From Lactuca virosa (taxonomy: Eukaryota > Streptophyta > Magnoliopsida > Asterales > Asteraceae): a stretch of DNA of 64,000 nt. Positions 1-11,245 of this stretch are shown here, one piece after another. The first letter of the stretch is position 1. Each line of letters starts with the position of its first letter. The DNA lies in NCBI GenBank assembly GCA_928212115.1, contig CAKMRJ010005523.1, positions 249,128,497 to 249,192,496 of the forward strand, in the 5' to 3' direction. The notes under the pieces are model-generated. The model was not told the origin of the DNA and searched no databases. It saw only the letters and a program-made list of their open reading frames with translations. Position numbers and translations under genes: made by a program.

Positions 1-379
1 TCAGCACATTGATTAGGTGATAAATGACTTCGAGAGTACCAAGCTAATTTGCATGGTTATTCACACCTTGTTTGTGATCCTCGGTATCCCAGTCACAAAC
101 TTGAAGGGCATAATCGAGATTAAACATATCATTGAAAAGTTCAATGAATCTCAAAGGATCTAGGAATTTCAATTAATTTAAAACCTAATGTTCATTTTCG
201 TTTTTCAAGGTGGGAAATTGGTAAATCGTCATTTACCTACCGACAAATAGTTTGCAATTGGATTACGGCATCCTTTTTTCCGAATTGTAAATTATTGTGT
301 TGGGTCCTAACTTTAATATTTCATTTGGGTGTTATATTAAGGACTTGAATCAACCAACTTGAATTTCTCCCTTTTGTAG
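1..379 (+). other. Copia-like leader upstream of a gag remnant
   Basis: No open frame. The stretch leads directly into the gag-like reading frame at 380 and reads like the untranslated leader of a Copia element. No LTR boundary or tRNA-primer site is visible, so the 5' end of the element lies outside the window or is lost. The assignment rests only on position. Confidence 0.35.
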
Positions 380-1060
380 ATGTCTTATTCTAACAATTAT
401 GGTCTTCCTGAGTCTTTTGGAAAAAGCTTTCCTCATGAAGATGATAGTTCACTTCCTCCACCTCCTCTAATAGTTCTCCCTAACCCATGTGTTCATAAAC
501 TTGAAAAGTTCAAGATCACTCAAGCCCTATTGGAAAGCAAACACGAATATGGAAAGTCTGTGTGTGCACACGACATGGAGATGAAGTCACACATTGACAA
601 GCTGGGAATGTTAGGTGTCTTTGTCTCGAGGAAGTTTGTTGTTGACTTGGTTCTTCAATCACTTCCTGAGTCATATAGTGAGATAATTGAATATTACTAT
701 ATGACAGACCACCATGTGACCCTTATCGATCTTAGCTATTTGCTAATTGTTGTTGAATTAACAATGATTTGGCGCACTGGTAAAGCAATTTTGATTGGAA
801 GATCTACTTCCCAAACTTCCATGGAAATTGACAATGGAAACATTGGAAATCCAGAAAAGTCTTCTCTTCCCAATGGAAAGGGATCGGCCATGGTCAAACC
901 GTTTGACCGAATGGTACAGAGAAAGGCTAAGTCTGAGATTGTCCCGTGTACCATTCCAAAAGAGTCCGTTTGTTTCTATTGCCAAGAGAAGGGGCATTGG
1001 ATGCGAAGCTGCTATATTTACCTGAAAGATCGCAAAGGATGGAAAGGTCAAGGTGTATGA
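380..1060 (+). pseudogene. gag: Copia-type gag fragment with one CCHC zinc knuckle
   Basis: A 226-residue frame that resembles the capsid/nucleocapsid polyprotein of plant Ty1/Copia elements. Residues about 75-130 match the usual gag helical region (a 'VVDLVLQSLPESY' segment followed by a loop and 'LSYLLIVVE'). A zinc knuckle follows near the C-terminus: C198, C201, H206, C211 in C-X2-C-X4-H-X4-C spacing, expected to bind packaged RNA. Copia gag normally continues into protease, integrase, RT and RNase H; here the frame ends 15 residues after the knuckle and no pol follows. The start at 380 is the first ATG after the leader and gives the usual acidic, serine-rich N-terminus. It is probably a dead remnant, although the frame is still open. 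Confidence 0.7.
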
Positions 1061-2248
1061 CTCTACTTCAGGTAAGTCCACTATCTAAATCCATTAAGTT
1101 CCTATTTATAGATTCTTAATACATGATGTGATTTTGTAGGATCGTAGAAAAGAAAGGAAGGTTAAAAGAAGAGCATGTTGAGTCTGATCGCGAAGAGATG
1201 GATTTCGATCGCATGGTTCGATGATTGGATTTTTTGAGCTGCTACTTAAGAGTTGTGATAGATTTCTTAGGAATATTTTGTAACATAGTTTTCATTTGTA
1301 CTTGCGTTGTAAGGACAAGTTTTCCGCATTTTATAAATAAAAGAAAATTTTTGATTTTATCTTATTTTATATTTCCTTGCAATAGCATTTGTGAAAATTG
1401 ATGTTTGTATGTTTATATTGTCAGCAATATTGAAAACGGATGTGGTTCTTAGTTATGTTATTTGTGGTAGTGTCAGAAATTTACCAAATAAGGAAACATT
1501 CTCATCACCCAAGTTTCAATTGGACAGAAATTTGGAATCATGCAACTTGTATTGTGTGATGTATGAAAGCCTTCATATTTGGGAAATTAAGACTAATTCC
1601 TTGTTCACATATAGATGTGAGTCAAGTGAAGGACTATGGGATCTAGTACACATTGTTGTGCACTGGTCAGGTACACCACAAATAACGATAAGACTATTCG
1701 TTATTATTTACTAAAAGTTTAGTAAATGTGGTTATGCTTAAAAGATTAAGTGTAATTCTAAATAATTGAAAAAATTTTAATGTACAGCAGAACGAATAAG
1801 AAGAATCAATTAGGCAAAAAGATAAAAGTTTCTCCGATCTGAAAGGAAAGGAGAATACTTTAGTATCGTGTTTTATGATCGTCTTAGTGATTATGATACC
1901 ATATCACGATTGATCCTCCAAGGACACCTTAGTACATTTGTATGGCTAAGAAGATGAATTAGAAATTGTTGGAATGGTTAAATCAAGAAGATGAGTCGTA
2001 CTTCGTTCCAAAATCAAGTCTTAGAGTTATACTCCAAGATTGTGCCTTGAATGACATGTCTTAAGTAGGCTTATAACACTCATAAAATGTGGAGTAGAAA
2101 TGTTTTGTTCATGCACATTTGAAATTGGTAGTTGTGATGTCTTTGGGATAAGACAAAGACCAACTAAGACCAATTGTGTGTAGCATTTGTCTTGATAAGA
2201 ACCCTTACTAACTTTTGAGTATTTGTTTGTCAAGGAATGTTCTTCACA
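1061..2248. other. No recognisable gene; possible 3' tail of the Copia remnant
   Basis: A GT...AG interval at about 1073-1139 just after the gag frame looks like a small intron but is unsupported. An AATAAA hexamer lies at 1336-1341 downstream of a T-rich stretch and could be a polyadenylation signal. The open frame at 1391-1714 is short and has no recognisable family. From about 1900 to 2248 the sequence resembles decayed retroelement DNA, but I cannot assign it. Confidence 0.3.
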
Positions 2249-2494
2249 TGAAAGACTCACACTTTCATAATTGAAACAATATTACTCCGAAACATGCTAC
2301 ATGCATATTCATAAAACAATATCTTACATTGATAATGCGATTACAAAAGACTAGATACAAACCGACTAAGTTTTAGTATATTACAAAACTACCCAGGATT
2401 TTAAAGTTTTTATACAAACGTAAACCTAAATACAAAAGTAATAGTATAAACTATTCTAAATCTTCCAACAATATATGACTATACTGCTTACTTA
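2249..2494 (-). repeat. Left (3') LTR of the decayed element, truncated
   Basis: Closely matches 5976-6220 for about 240 bp, with scattered substitutions and small indels. It lacks the last 25 or so bp that the right copy has (CTCCTGCAATTG... to about 6243). The match stops at CTTAT, exactly where similarity to the second repeat family begins, so the end was lost at a rearrangement junction. Confidence 0.65.
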
Positions 2495-2920
2495 TAATGA
2501 ACGGTGAATGCGGAAGTAAGATATCTCGAGATTAATCGTGTTTTGTAAGTATGAACATGAAGAAAATATTATGAGTTCGAATAAAGAAGGCTGATAACAA
2601 AGAGAGATAATAATAATAATATTAATGAAGAACATGGTGGGAGAGAAACTCTCCCTGGGTGGGAGAACCCACCACTCTTTTCTCTCTCTAGATTACATCG
2701 TGAGAAGTACAAAAGTAATCTCTAACTAAGAAAAGTGAGCTAGCTTTTTAAGAGATGACCAACTCTCCCTTTATATAGGAGGGAGAGTATTTACACAAAA
2801 AATACAATAAAGGGAAAATACAACCTAACTATCACTCATTATTTGTAGAGCATTTCCATGCTCCAACAGTGATTACTCTGCAAGACACGCTATACCAGAA
2901 TTTATCCTAGTAGTGTGGAG
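2492..2920 (-). repeat. LTR-like repeat, left copy (truncated at its left edge)
   Basis: About 425 bp nearly identical to 4226-4649. It contains a recognisable insert 'GGTGGGAGAGAAACTC' followed by its near inverted counterpart. The left copy lacks the first 17 or so bp (TGTAGGAGCC...) present at 4209. The minus-strand reading is inferred from the primer site next to the right copy. Confidence 0.65.
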
Positions 2921-3467
2921 GAAAAAAGGGAAGGAGGAAAGGAAGGGGGGAGGAGGAGGAGGGAGGGGCTGAAGGCTGGAAGAAGAAGAGAGGGATGGAG
3001 GGGAAGGCTGGGCGATGGCTGGAGAAGGAGTCCGAAGTTAAGAAGGAGGATGCGGGTCTAGGGGGTTGCGGATGAGAGGAGGGAGGCGGGGTGAGTGGCT
3101 GCGGGTCATGGTTGGTTGCGGATGGAGTGGATTGGGTGGTGGGTTCGGACGAAGACAGCTTGGGTGCGGATCAGAGGGTGCGGTGCAAGACAAGACTAAG
3201 CTGGTGCGGACGCGGACTGCAGTCGATGAAGACTGTGGTAGCAAGGGAAGCCAGCTGCGCATGCGAGCTGCGGTAGGGGCATTGCGGCCCGAACCGAAGA
3301 AGGAGGCCTGCGGCCCGAGCCGGGGAAGGATGGTTGCGGTTTGACTGCGGTCAGGAATTTAAGAAGGAATTGCGGACAAGGCAGAAGTGACCGAGGCTGC
3401 GGTCATCAGTAGTCTCGATATATATATATATATATAGATATATATATATATATATATATATATAGAT

Positions 3468-3530
<63 letters not shown>

Positions 3531-4194
3531 ATAAGAAAGGACAAAAACGGGGCTTTGGGCAAAGGAAAAGGAGTGTGCAGGTGGGTTTTAGGGAACAAAA
3601 GGTGATGGGAAAGGACAAAGTCACATGGTCTTTACTTGGGAAGGCAAATATGAGTGAATTACTCTTTACCCAAAAGAGCAAAAATGACAAAGTGCTTTTC
3701 ACAAACACAATTTACGTCCAAATGGTGTTCAACATTAGATTCACAGTAGGAAAAGTTAGAAGAATAGGAACTTTATACCTCTTATGAAGAAAAAATTTGC
3801 TGCGAAAAAATAAAATCCACTTCTCTTGAAAATAAGTCCATTAAATTTGTGTCTTCTCATCCAAGAAAAAAGAGCTTCCTGGAACAAAGTCTTCATCTTT
3901 TTCTAGACTACAAAATAATTTCTTCACCGAATATTCTTCATTTCTTCAACAGCAAAAATAATAACTTTTAAGAACATCATTTCCAACAGAAATTTGAACA
4001 AGCAGCAGCAGCAACAATATTTTTTTTTACTAAGATTTGAGTCAACCCAGAAGATAGAACTAAGAACGAACTTCATAAAAAAAATTCCGGTAAGAAACCC
4101 GAAATTTTTTTCTTGCAGAAACACGGAAAAATCACAAGATAATCACCGAACGGGAGTCGTTCCCTTGAAATAATCGTGAGATCTTCAAGGTACG
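2921..4194. other. Non-coding interior between the two LTR-like repeats
   Basis: A purine-rich stretch (2921-3060) and a G-rich, CpG-containing block (3060-3400) are followed by an AT dinucleotide tract and AT-rich DNA. Open frames here come from low-complexity sequence. The purine run is on the plus strand, the wrong strand for the polypurine tract of a minus element, so its role is unclear. The size and lack of coding resemble LARD/TRIM-type non-autonomous elements. Confidence 0.45.
3417..3531. repeat. AT dinucleotide microsatellite
   Basis: An almost pure TA/AT run of about 115 bp, interrupted by a few AG and AA steps. It generates spurious Ile/Tyr-repeat frames on the minus strand. Likely length-polymorphic. 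Confidence 0.95.
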
Positions 4195-4207
4195 GGTCTG
4201 ATACCAA
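4195..4207 (-). promoter_or_regulatory. tRNA primer-binding site (initiator Met type)
   Basis: The reverse strand reads TTGGTATCAGACC, matching the canonical TGGTATCAGAGC except near its end. It sits one base inside the LTR edge at 4209, as expected for a minus-oriented LTR element. Confidence 0.65.
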
Positions 4208-4208
4208 T

Positions 4209-4652
4209 TGTAGGAGCCTAAATTTATAATGAACGGTGAATGCGGAAGTAAGATATCTCGAGATTAATCGTGTTTTGTAAGTATGAACACGAAGAACATA
4301 TTATGAGTTCGAATAAAGAAGGCTAATAACAAAGAGAGATAATAATAATATTAATGAAGAACATGGTGGGAGAGAAACTCTCCCTGGGTGGGAGAACCCA
4401 CCACTCTTTTCTCTCTCTAGATTACATTGTGAGAAGTACAAAAGTAATCTGTAATTAAGAAAAGTGAGCTAGCTTTTTAAAAGATGACCAACTCTCCCTT
4501 TATATAGGAGGGAGAGTATTTAAACCAAAAATACAATAAAGGGAAAATACAACCTAACTATCACTCATTATTTGTAGAGCATTTCCATGCTCCAACAGTG
4601 ATTACTCTGCAAGACACGTTATACCAGAATTTATCCTAGTAGTGTGGAGACA
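4209..4652 (-). repeat. LTR-like repeat, right (5') copy
   Basis: Starts with TGTAGGAGCC and ends at about GTGGAGACA, so on the minus strand it has TG...CA ends. Similarity to 2492-2920 runs to GTGGAG at 4649. The neighbouring primer site makes this the 5' LTR of a minus element. Confidence 0.6.
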
Positions 4653-5959
4653 AACGGTTTCCAACTACCTGCATCATCTTCTAACTCATGCAAGTCATCA
4701 TGCATATTTGTTCATTTCATTATCTTTCCATGACATCGTCATTCCTGTATATGAGTAAGTCTTCTTCTCATGGTGTATCTTTTAAGTCTACTTCATATGA
4801 GTCTATTCAAGGAAGTCCGCATTATAGCTGCATCTCAGCATGTTCTACTAGCTTCAACTTGGTTCTCTTTCATTTCTAACTACAACATCTCTTCTCATAC
4901 AATACTAAGAGTGTATATCTTGTTAAACTAAGTAATCTACCTTACTTTAACAAGTAAGTCACTCAGCCTTTTCACAACCAAATAACCTATTTCACCATCC
5001 TAATCATGTATGTTAAAGACGACTTAACAAACATTGGAACTTTCATAACGATGTGATAGAAGTCAATTGTCACTCAGTATTATTAAATACTAAGTCTGAA
5101 AACTTTATCAACCTTTTCCTTTTTAATTTTCATTAAAGTCTTCTAAATCTTGCACAACATCAATTTCGATACTGTCGAAGTATTTATCACCATCTTCAGT
5201 TCTTCCTACTCTATAAGCAAGCATTGCTTCAATCTGGATAGCGGTGGAACAACTTCATCGATTATGCCAAAACATTCATCTCATCCGAATGTACTTCGAA
5301 TACACAATATTCCTCCAACGGTGTTATTATTTCATCAATCATACTTTGAATGTACAATACCACTCTATAGGTATTAGTACACTATGTACGATATCATTTG
5401 ATAAATATTATTTTACGATATCCCTCGATCGTTTATCTATAAAATTATCGATGTCGACCATTATAAGTCTTTTTATCACTTTGAAAAGTTTCATATCATT
5501 TCTAATACAGAAAATTTTGAATCTTGAATACATAAAATTTCCTCTTCCATACTATGGTCGGTAACAGACCTTAAACTTTCTCAAGTAATAGCAATATAGG
5601 TAAGCAACCTAAGGCATGCTATATTTATCTATAATTTAGTACATATTAGAATATAAGGCATATCTCCAAAATATTCTAGTGCTTGTGTCCATTTAGGTAT
5701 CCAACCTAAAATATACTAGATACACATCGTATCATCACCACTTAGCAATCCATGTTTAATTCTAGAATTTCTTAAAATTCCTAGTTCACTTAAACTAATT
5801 AATATTTTAGAATACTAGGGTTTATCACTACCCAATACCCCGCTTAAATCATTCCTATGGTTTGTATCCATATACTTATAATGAATCAGTTCATATATTG
5901 AACTTCCAACAGTTTAAGTCTAAATACCAATCCGTGGAATTTAGTTCGCTTAAACTACT
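4653..5959. other. AT-rich interior of the decayed element, no gene
   Basis: Short frames only, none with a recognisable domain. Codon content looks random. The sequence leads on the minus strand away from the primer site at 5960, so it would be the leader and internal region of the outer element. Confidence 0.4.
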
Positions 5960-5971
5960 GCTCTGATACCA
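5960..5971 (-). promoter_or_regulatory. tRNA-iMet primer-binding site
   Basis: The reverse strand reads TGGTATCAGAGC, an exact match to the common plant Copia/Gypsy primer site. It lies four bases from the LTR edge at 5976, which fixes the element's direction as leftward. Confidence 0.8.
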
Positions 5972-5975
5972 TGAT

Positions 5976-6243
5976 TGAAAGACCCACACTTTCATAATTG
6001 AAACAATATTACTCCAAAACATGCTATATGCATATTCATAACAAATACTTACATTGATAATGCGATTACAAAAGACTGGATACAACCGACTAAGTTTGTA
6101 GTATTACAAAACTTCCCAGGATTTTAAAGTTTTTATACAAACGTAAACCTAAATACAAAAGTAATAGTATAAACTATTCTAAATCTTCCAACAATATATG
6201 ACTATACTGCTTACTTATCTCCTGCAATTGTTAAACATTGACA
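5976..6243 (-). repeat. Right (5') LTR of the decayed element
   Basis: About 268 bp. The left edge TGAAAGACCC lies beside the primer site. The right edge ATTGACA is chosen because it gives TG...CA on the minus strand. It matches 2249-2494 over all but its last 25 or so bp. Confidence 0.6.
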
Positions 6244-6532
6244 GGGTAAGCTGTGACGCTTAGTGAGTTCAATAATAGATACAATATAACATTATGCCAT
6301 ATATATACTTCAATATGACAGAAGCAAAGATGAACAAGGAACAACAAAGGCATATGTGAATCATGCGACAAGCTTTTCATATCAATCGATGATTTGATTC
6401 AATGTTATACAATCAATGAGACATAACAATTTGAATACTTGATGTCTTGATATACATCAATAACGCTTCGGCACAAATGGCACAGAAGACATACAATTTC
6501 TGATTAAACATTTTGGTAGATTTCAGGCTTTC
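6244..6532 (-). repeat. Left part of an old LTR-like fragment split by a solo LTR
   Basis: AT-rich sequence with no gene. Its right edge, ...GGCTTTC, is duplicated at 9380 on the other side of the solo LTR, so it was continuous with 9385 onward before that insertion. Membership of the LTR family at 19480-21833 is inferred only from the right part. Confidence 0.4.
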
Positions 6533-9379
6533 TGTCACACCCCCAAACCAAGGATGGCGGAAACGTCCGGGGGTGGAGGACTTCATGTATAGTATCATAA
6601 CAGCAATTGTAATAGTAATTCAAGCAAACACAACCAACATATATATAATTGAAAAAAATTATATCATTGTATGAATTACATGTTTACGAATCAATTACAA
6701 TATGTTGATAAAATATGAAATAGTAGACGCCTTAGCGTCCCATCCTCAAAAGCCCTTGATTACCTGTTTAATGATTCCCTGAGAATACAAGTTGTTTTAA
6801 AAAGTGTCAACACAAAGGTTGGTGAGTTCATAAGCTTTTGTTTGGTATTATTAAAAGTCTTTCGTTTGTAAAAGTAGTATTTGCGTTAGAAAAATCCAAT
6901 ATTTTCCTTAATGTGTAAATGTAGTCTTAAAACCCAAAGACCGAAATGTACAAGTAATTTGTCATATTTATAGTAAAACAATGCAAGTTTAAATCGACAT
7001 AAACTCGTTAAATTTTAATGAAGTTCCCGTAAATTCCAATGTTTGTTAATACTTTATGTGAGTTTATTATAACCATACTATGACCAAGGTTGCCTAAAAC
7101 GACGTTCTTCAGGCGTCGGAAATGTTATGACATTTGTCACCCCCCAGACCTATCGGTCTAACTGTTGCATGCAGTTTAGGTGTGGGTTTGTCAAACCCAA
7201 TATAGATCTATACACAAGTATCACCTCTCCCTCAAGGAGACTCTGGTTACAATACAGGACTTAATGGTAATTTGAAGTAAATGTCTCACAAAGTCATTAA
7301 CGGAATTACGTGTTATGAAACTCTGGTACCGTATGGTCGTACCTTGCTTAATGAAAATATCCTTTGTATAAATGTACCCTTTTAAATGTATGTGTTATGT
7401 AATGTATCATAAACTATACCTATTATAGTTTATCAACCAAGGGTAGTACGTGGTAATGTATGCAAACTATATCAAAATAGTTATTTAATGTTTGAATGTA
7501 TCGATTGTACTTTGATTATAATCACTTGTTTGTTCTTTATATTTTATATGACCAAATCCAGTTGTAAACTGATGTGTGTCTAAATATTAAGATAAAATGT
7601 CATATATTGCAGTAACATATAGTCACATAAAGATATACACCTTGCTCAACATGTTACAAGGTGAAATGAAATTAACAGCAACTTTTCGTTAAAAACAATT
7701 TCTGTTACCGTTCTTAGAAAATTTATAGAAAAATCATCAAAGCTCTAAATCCAAATCCGCAAATTTTGAGACTTTGGAATATGAGTCTAGTTTGTTCGTA
7801 AATTTTATCATGATTTTTAGTGATCTCTAACAGAGGTGAAAATGTTCATAATCACAGACTGGTCCGGGTTTGCCTCTGAAATGACAGGCAGTTTTGTAAA
7901 ATCACCATAAATTGTAGAAAAATCATATGGAGATGTGCAAGTAGCCATTTTAAAGCTAAGAGTTTGAGCTACTTGCACCTGAAATAGTTTTGAAAACTAA
8001 AATATTTAAGTTGACCAAAACAGTCCGTGATTAACGTCCATCTTTTCTGATGTAATCTGTTAGAAAAAGTTTAATTGTGTTCTTGATGATTTTACTTGTA
8101 TTCCCCCCTTAAAACTTAAGAAAAACATGTAAATGTATGGGTATGAACTCACCTTATGTGGTTTCAGTAGATAAAGTGAGAGAGAGGAAGTGTTCAACTC
8201 AAGAACACTAAGAAGATGTCTTGATGATTCGAGAATCTAACACCGAATAAGATGGAACTTGTGTAAGATATCAATGATTTGAGTAGAATGGAGTTTAATA
8301 ATTATGTGAATGATGAAGATACTTACTAATTGAAGAAAGAAATCCCTGGAGAAAGCCTTGAAGTTATTGAAGTTGAGAGAAAAGATGAGAGAATTTTGGA
8401 GAGTGTTCTTGGTTGCTAAGTGTAGAATGAAAGAGTTTTATGGAGAATGAGGAGAGAGGATCAATCCTCCAGCTCTTAGAACGTGGGAAGAGCTGGAGAT
8501 TGGCTGTAAAGGTCCACTAAGGAGACAAGGGGTAGTGGGAAAGAGTGGCTAATCATAGAGTGAGGTGGTAGTGGGTTGCTTTTGCCATAAATTAAGGAAA
8601 AGCAAATATTCCCTCAATAATTAGTTCAATCACCAATTCTTTTAATATATTTTATAAAAACCCTGGAGATTTATATATTTTGGGGCCTTAGTTTATAAAA
8701 TAAAGTTTTTTGGGTGAAAATCCCACGTTAAAATAATGAAAAACGGAGTTAAAACGAAGTCGTAGTCGAAAAACCGGTAAAAAGGGCCTGTCTGCGAGGC
8801 TTCGGATGCGAGGCTTCGGTCTGCGAGGCTTCGGTCTGCGAGGCTTCGGTCTGCGAGGCTTCGGTCCTGAAGCTTCGGTTTCGGATCCTTAAAGCTATTT
8901 TACTCGTTTTTTTAAACCCGTTTCAACCCGTTTCAAGCGATTTTTGACCCGGTTAAGGGTCGAGATGACCCAAATGATTACAAAAAGTTAAAGCAACTTT
9001 TGAGAGAGATTTGGGAGAGATTTGGGAGAGATTTCAAATAGAAAGAGATAGAGTGAAAACGATTTAGAGAGGTTTCGTTTGTGATTAATTTGAGTGTCCG
9101 GCTTCACAACGCAAGGTTCGTAAACCCCATTAAACCCTGATTTAGTGTCGTACACAATCCCGATGATTGTGCAATAGTGTTTTATCGCTTTGGTTCGTTG
9201 TTTAGCACTTGTTAAGGCTAAGGAAAATCAAACACATGAACTTTCCAAATGATGATTTCTCATTAAAATAGCGAATTGTATAGTGATTACATAACGTAAA
9301 CCCTAGCATACAAGGGTTATTGGAGTTGACCGGTTTGACTTGTTGACTTTGAATTGACCGAAATTTGACGGTTGTCACA
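6533..9379 (-). mobile_element. Gypsy solo LTR, family A copy 1, with CTTTC target duplication
   Basis: A 2.85-kb LTR standing alone. On the minus strand it starts TGTGACAACCGTC and ends GGGGGTGTGACA. The 5-bp duplication CTTTC lies at 6528-6532 and 9380-9384. The same sequence appears inverted at 35127-37955 and, truncated, at 40076-42255. No primer site, gag or pol is attached, which fits LTR-LTR recombination removing a whole Ty3/Gypsy element. It contains the TATAGATCTATA block near 7205, a TAAACTATA/TATAGTTTA palindrome near 7410-7432, and splice-like signals shared with other LTRs here. Confidence 0.9.
8791..8880. repeat. 15-bp minisatellite in the solo LTR
   Basis: About five head-to-tail units of TCTGCGAGGCTTCGG with one variant (GATGCGAGG...). 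The inverted copy at about 35620-35705 has the same unit but a different order of variants, showing turnover after the copies separated. It is CpG-rich in an AT-rich background. Confidence 0.9.
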
Positions 9380-9384
9380 CTTTC

Positions 9385-10800
9385 AGCCCTATCTAACCTT
9401 CTTCCAATGCCATAGAATAGAAGTCATTCTCTTACGAGAGATGCTCTACGTAGCCAGAGGCTACATACTAGTACCACCGTGAATCTAAGTCATTTCACTG
9501 ATCACATGGTCAAAGGTATAACTTCGCTACCATAATAGCATGGAATAACAACACGAGATAATATTATGGAAAAGCACATATAACACATAACATACAATTG
9601 TTCCTATATATTAAACTCACGGTGAAATAACCGGAGGTTAAAATAATAATTTGGGCAACACTTCGTTACTATAATTAACTTTCTTCGATGAAAACCGGGA
9701 GCTTTATTGAAAACTGGGCCTTGAGAGTGTTCTCGGGGCTTTATTGACACTTCGAAACGTATCTCGGGTGTTGGGAATGATCCCGGGGCTTCGGGGGAAG
9801 TTGGAATGGCTTAAAAATGGGTTTAGGAGTGAAAAGTGTGAGAATTTCTAACCTTGGCCGGGAGATCTCGCACCTACTTTATATAGGTGCGAGCCTCGGA
9901 TCCGAGGGGAGGAGAAGGGAGCACGTGGCTCACATGAGCAGGGGATGGGGGCAGATGGCGCGCTTCGGACAAGACATGGGGAAGGCACGCGTCGGACAGA
10001 AGGCTGCACACGCGTCAGATTCTCGTTGGACCAACTTCGGACTCGTCATCTGATCGGATCACGAGGCAGGCTCGCGAAGAGGGGCGACGTGGCCTATTCC
10101 GCACCATGCATGCGAGATTTCTCGGAATTTGAGCCCAAAACTTCAAAAATTCATATCTTTTGCATACGAGCTCCGTTTTCGATGTTCTTTATATCTACGC
10201 GTAGATGAAATTATGCTCTACAACTTTCGTTTAGACTATGTTGGCGAATTTTGACCTCATTTTTAATATCCGACGTCTGTTTTCGTCTGTATTTTTACCG
10301 TTGTACTACTATTGACGAGACCTTCAATTCTCGTTTAGGTTGCGTCGGCTAAAAATCACTTGATCTTTATTTCAAGTTTTTAGCTGTCTAATACTATACC
10401 GAAACTTAGAAAAATCATAACTTCCTCATACGCAGTCATATTTGAACGTTCTTTTTATGAAAATTCTCGGTTTAACGAATACTACTACTTTTATTTATAT
10501 CATATAGGCTAAAAAGTAGTTTATGAAAAACTCACTTTTTACGTCATTCGGCGCCGTGCCGGTTCTGTCGCGAAACTTCAATAAGTCATAACTTCTTCGT
10601 TATAACTCGGATTTCGATGAGGTTTTTGCCTAAATTTTTCTAACGAGATTCTTTACAACTTTCAATAATAAAAGTTTACTTATTTCAAATTTTATATTTT
10701 CATTCATTTTCGATATTTGACTTTTAATCGGAATCTCATTAGACTTCCAATATTTTCCGAATGATTCTAAACATAGTTTTACTTCAAAAACTATCTGTTA
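9385..10800 (-). repeat. Diverged LTR-like fragment related to 19480-21833
   Basis: Several blocks match the solo LTR at 19480-21833 in the same order: an ACGCGTAG-containing block followed by CTACAACTTTCGTTTA (10190-10230 against 21220-21260), GTCCGTTTTCGTCT-type sequence, and TCATAACTTCTTCGTTATAACTCGG (10585-10610 against 21662-21690, quoted here in part). Intervening sequence has drifted. No terminal TGTAACG is seen, so boundaries are uncertain. The frames at 9817-10208 are chance products of the GC-rich block. Confidence 0.55.
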
Positions 10801-11245
10801 GAACTCAATGCTCAATATCACATAATATTTCATAATATTATTCACTTTTAAAATTACATAACACGATAACTGAATGTGTAAGTTACATGACAAGAGAATC
10901 TTATATGTCAAGAGGTCAGTGGGAGTCTTAATGATCTTGAAAAGTTTCAAAAACTAATCAAGAGTAAACCTATTGCTAATCACTAGCACACGAGTTGAGG
11001 TTTGCAACCTATCGTGTTGACATATTCTTGTTTTTGTGCCCATTCCAGTTGATGTTGACTATGCATGTGAGTTCTATGAGTTCTCATTTGGTTGCATAAG
11101 GCAAAGCAGCCTAATAAGTGAAAGTTCATTGATCAGTACGGGTTAACAACTTGGAAGACATGGTAGGTCCTTATGCTGCCAAGGGGCAAGGAATTAAGAT
11201 TAAACAAGTTCAGTCCGTATAAGTTTCAATTTGTCATAGACCTTG
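10801..11245. other. Unassigned sequence left of the outermost Gypsy LTR
   Basis: No open frame of note. It flanks the 3' edge of the LTR starting at 11246, and no primer site lies next to that edge, so this is pre-insertion DNA, possibly decayed Copia pol. I cannot identify it further. Confidence 0.3.

Larger units (their letters stand above)
2249..6243 (-). mobile_element. Decayed non-coding LTR element, minus orientation
   Basis: Two related sequences flank this block: 2249-2494 and 5976-6243. Beside the right copy, at 5960-5971, is the reverse complement of TGGTATCAGAGC, the standard initiator-Met tRNA primer site, so the element reads leftward. The LTR would run TGTCAATG...GTCTTTCA, with TG/CA ends. 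The interior has no gag or pol frame and is occupied by a second pair of LTR-like repeats (2492-2920 and 4209-4652). No matching target-site duplication is visible, so the outer limits are provisional. Confidence 0.6.

Noticed and set aside
2921..3060. Purine-rich run as the polypurine tract of the 2492-4652 element
   Set aside because: It is on the plus strand while the primer site says the element reads on the minus strand, and it is far longer than a normal tract.
3060..3400. GC-rich block with overlapping frames considered as a gene exon or CpG island
   Set aside because: Low-complexity G-rich sequence between LTR-like repeats, with no recognisable domain and no consistent frame.
3359..3708. 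Ile/Tyr-rich minus-strand frames
   Set aside because: Produced by the AT dinucleotide microsatellite.
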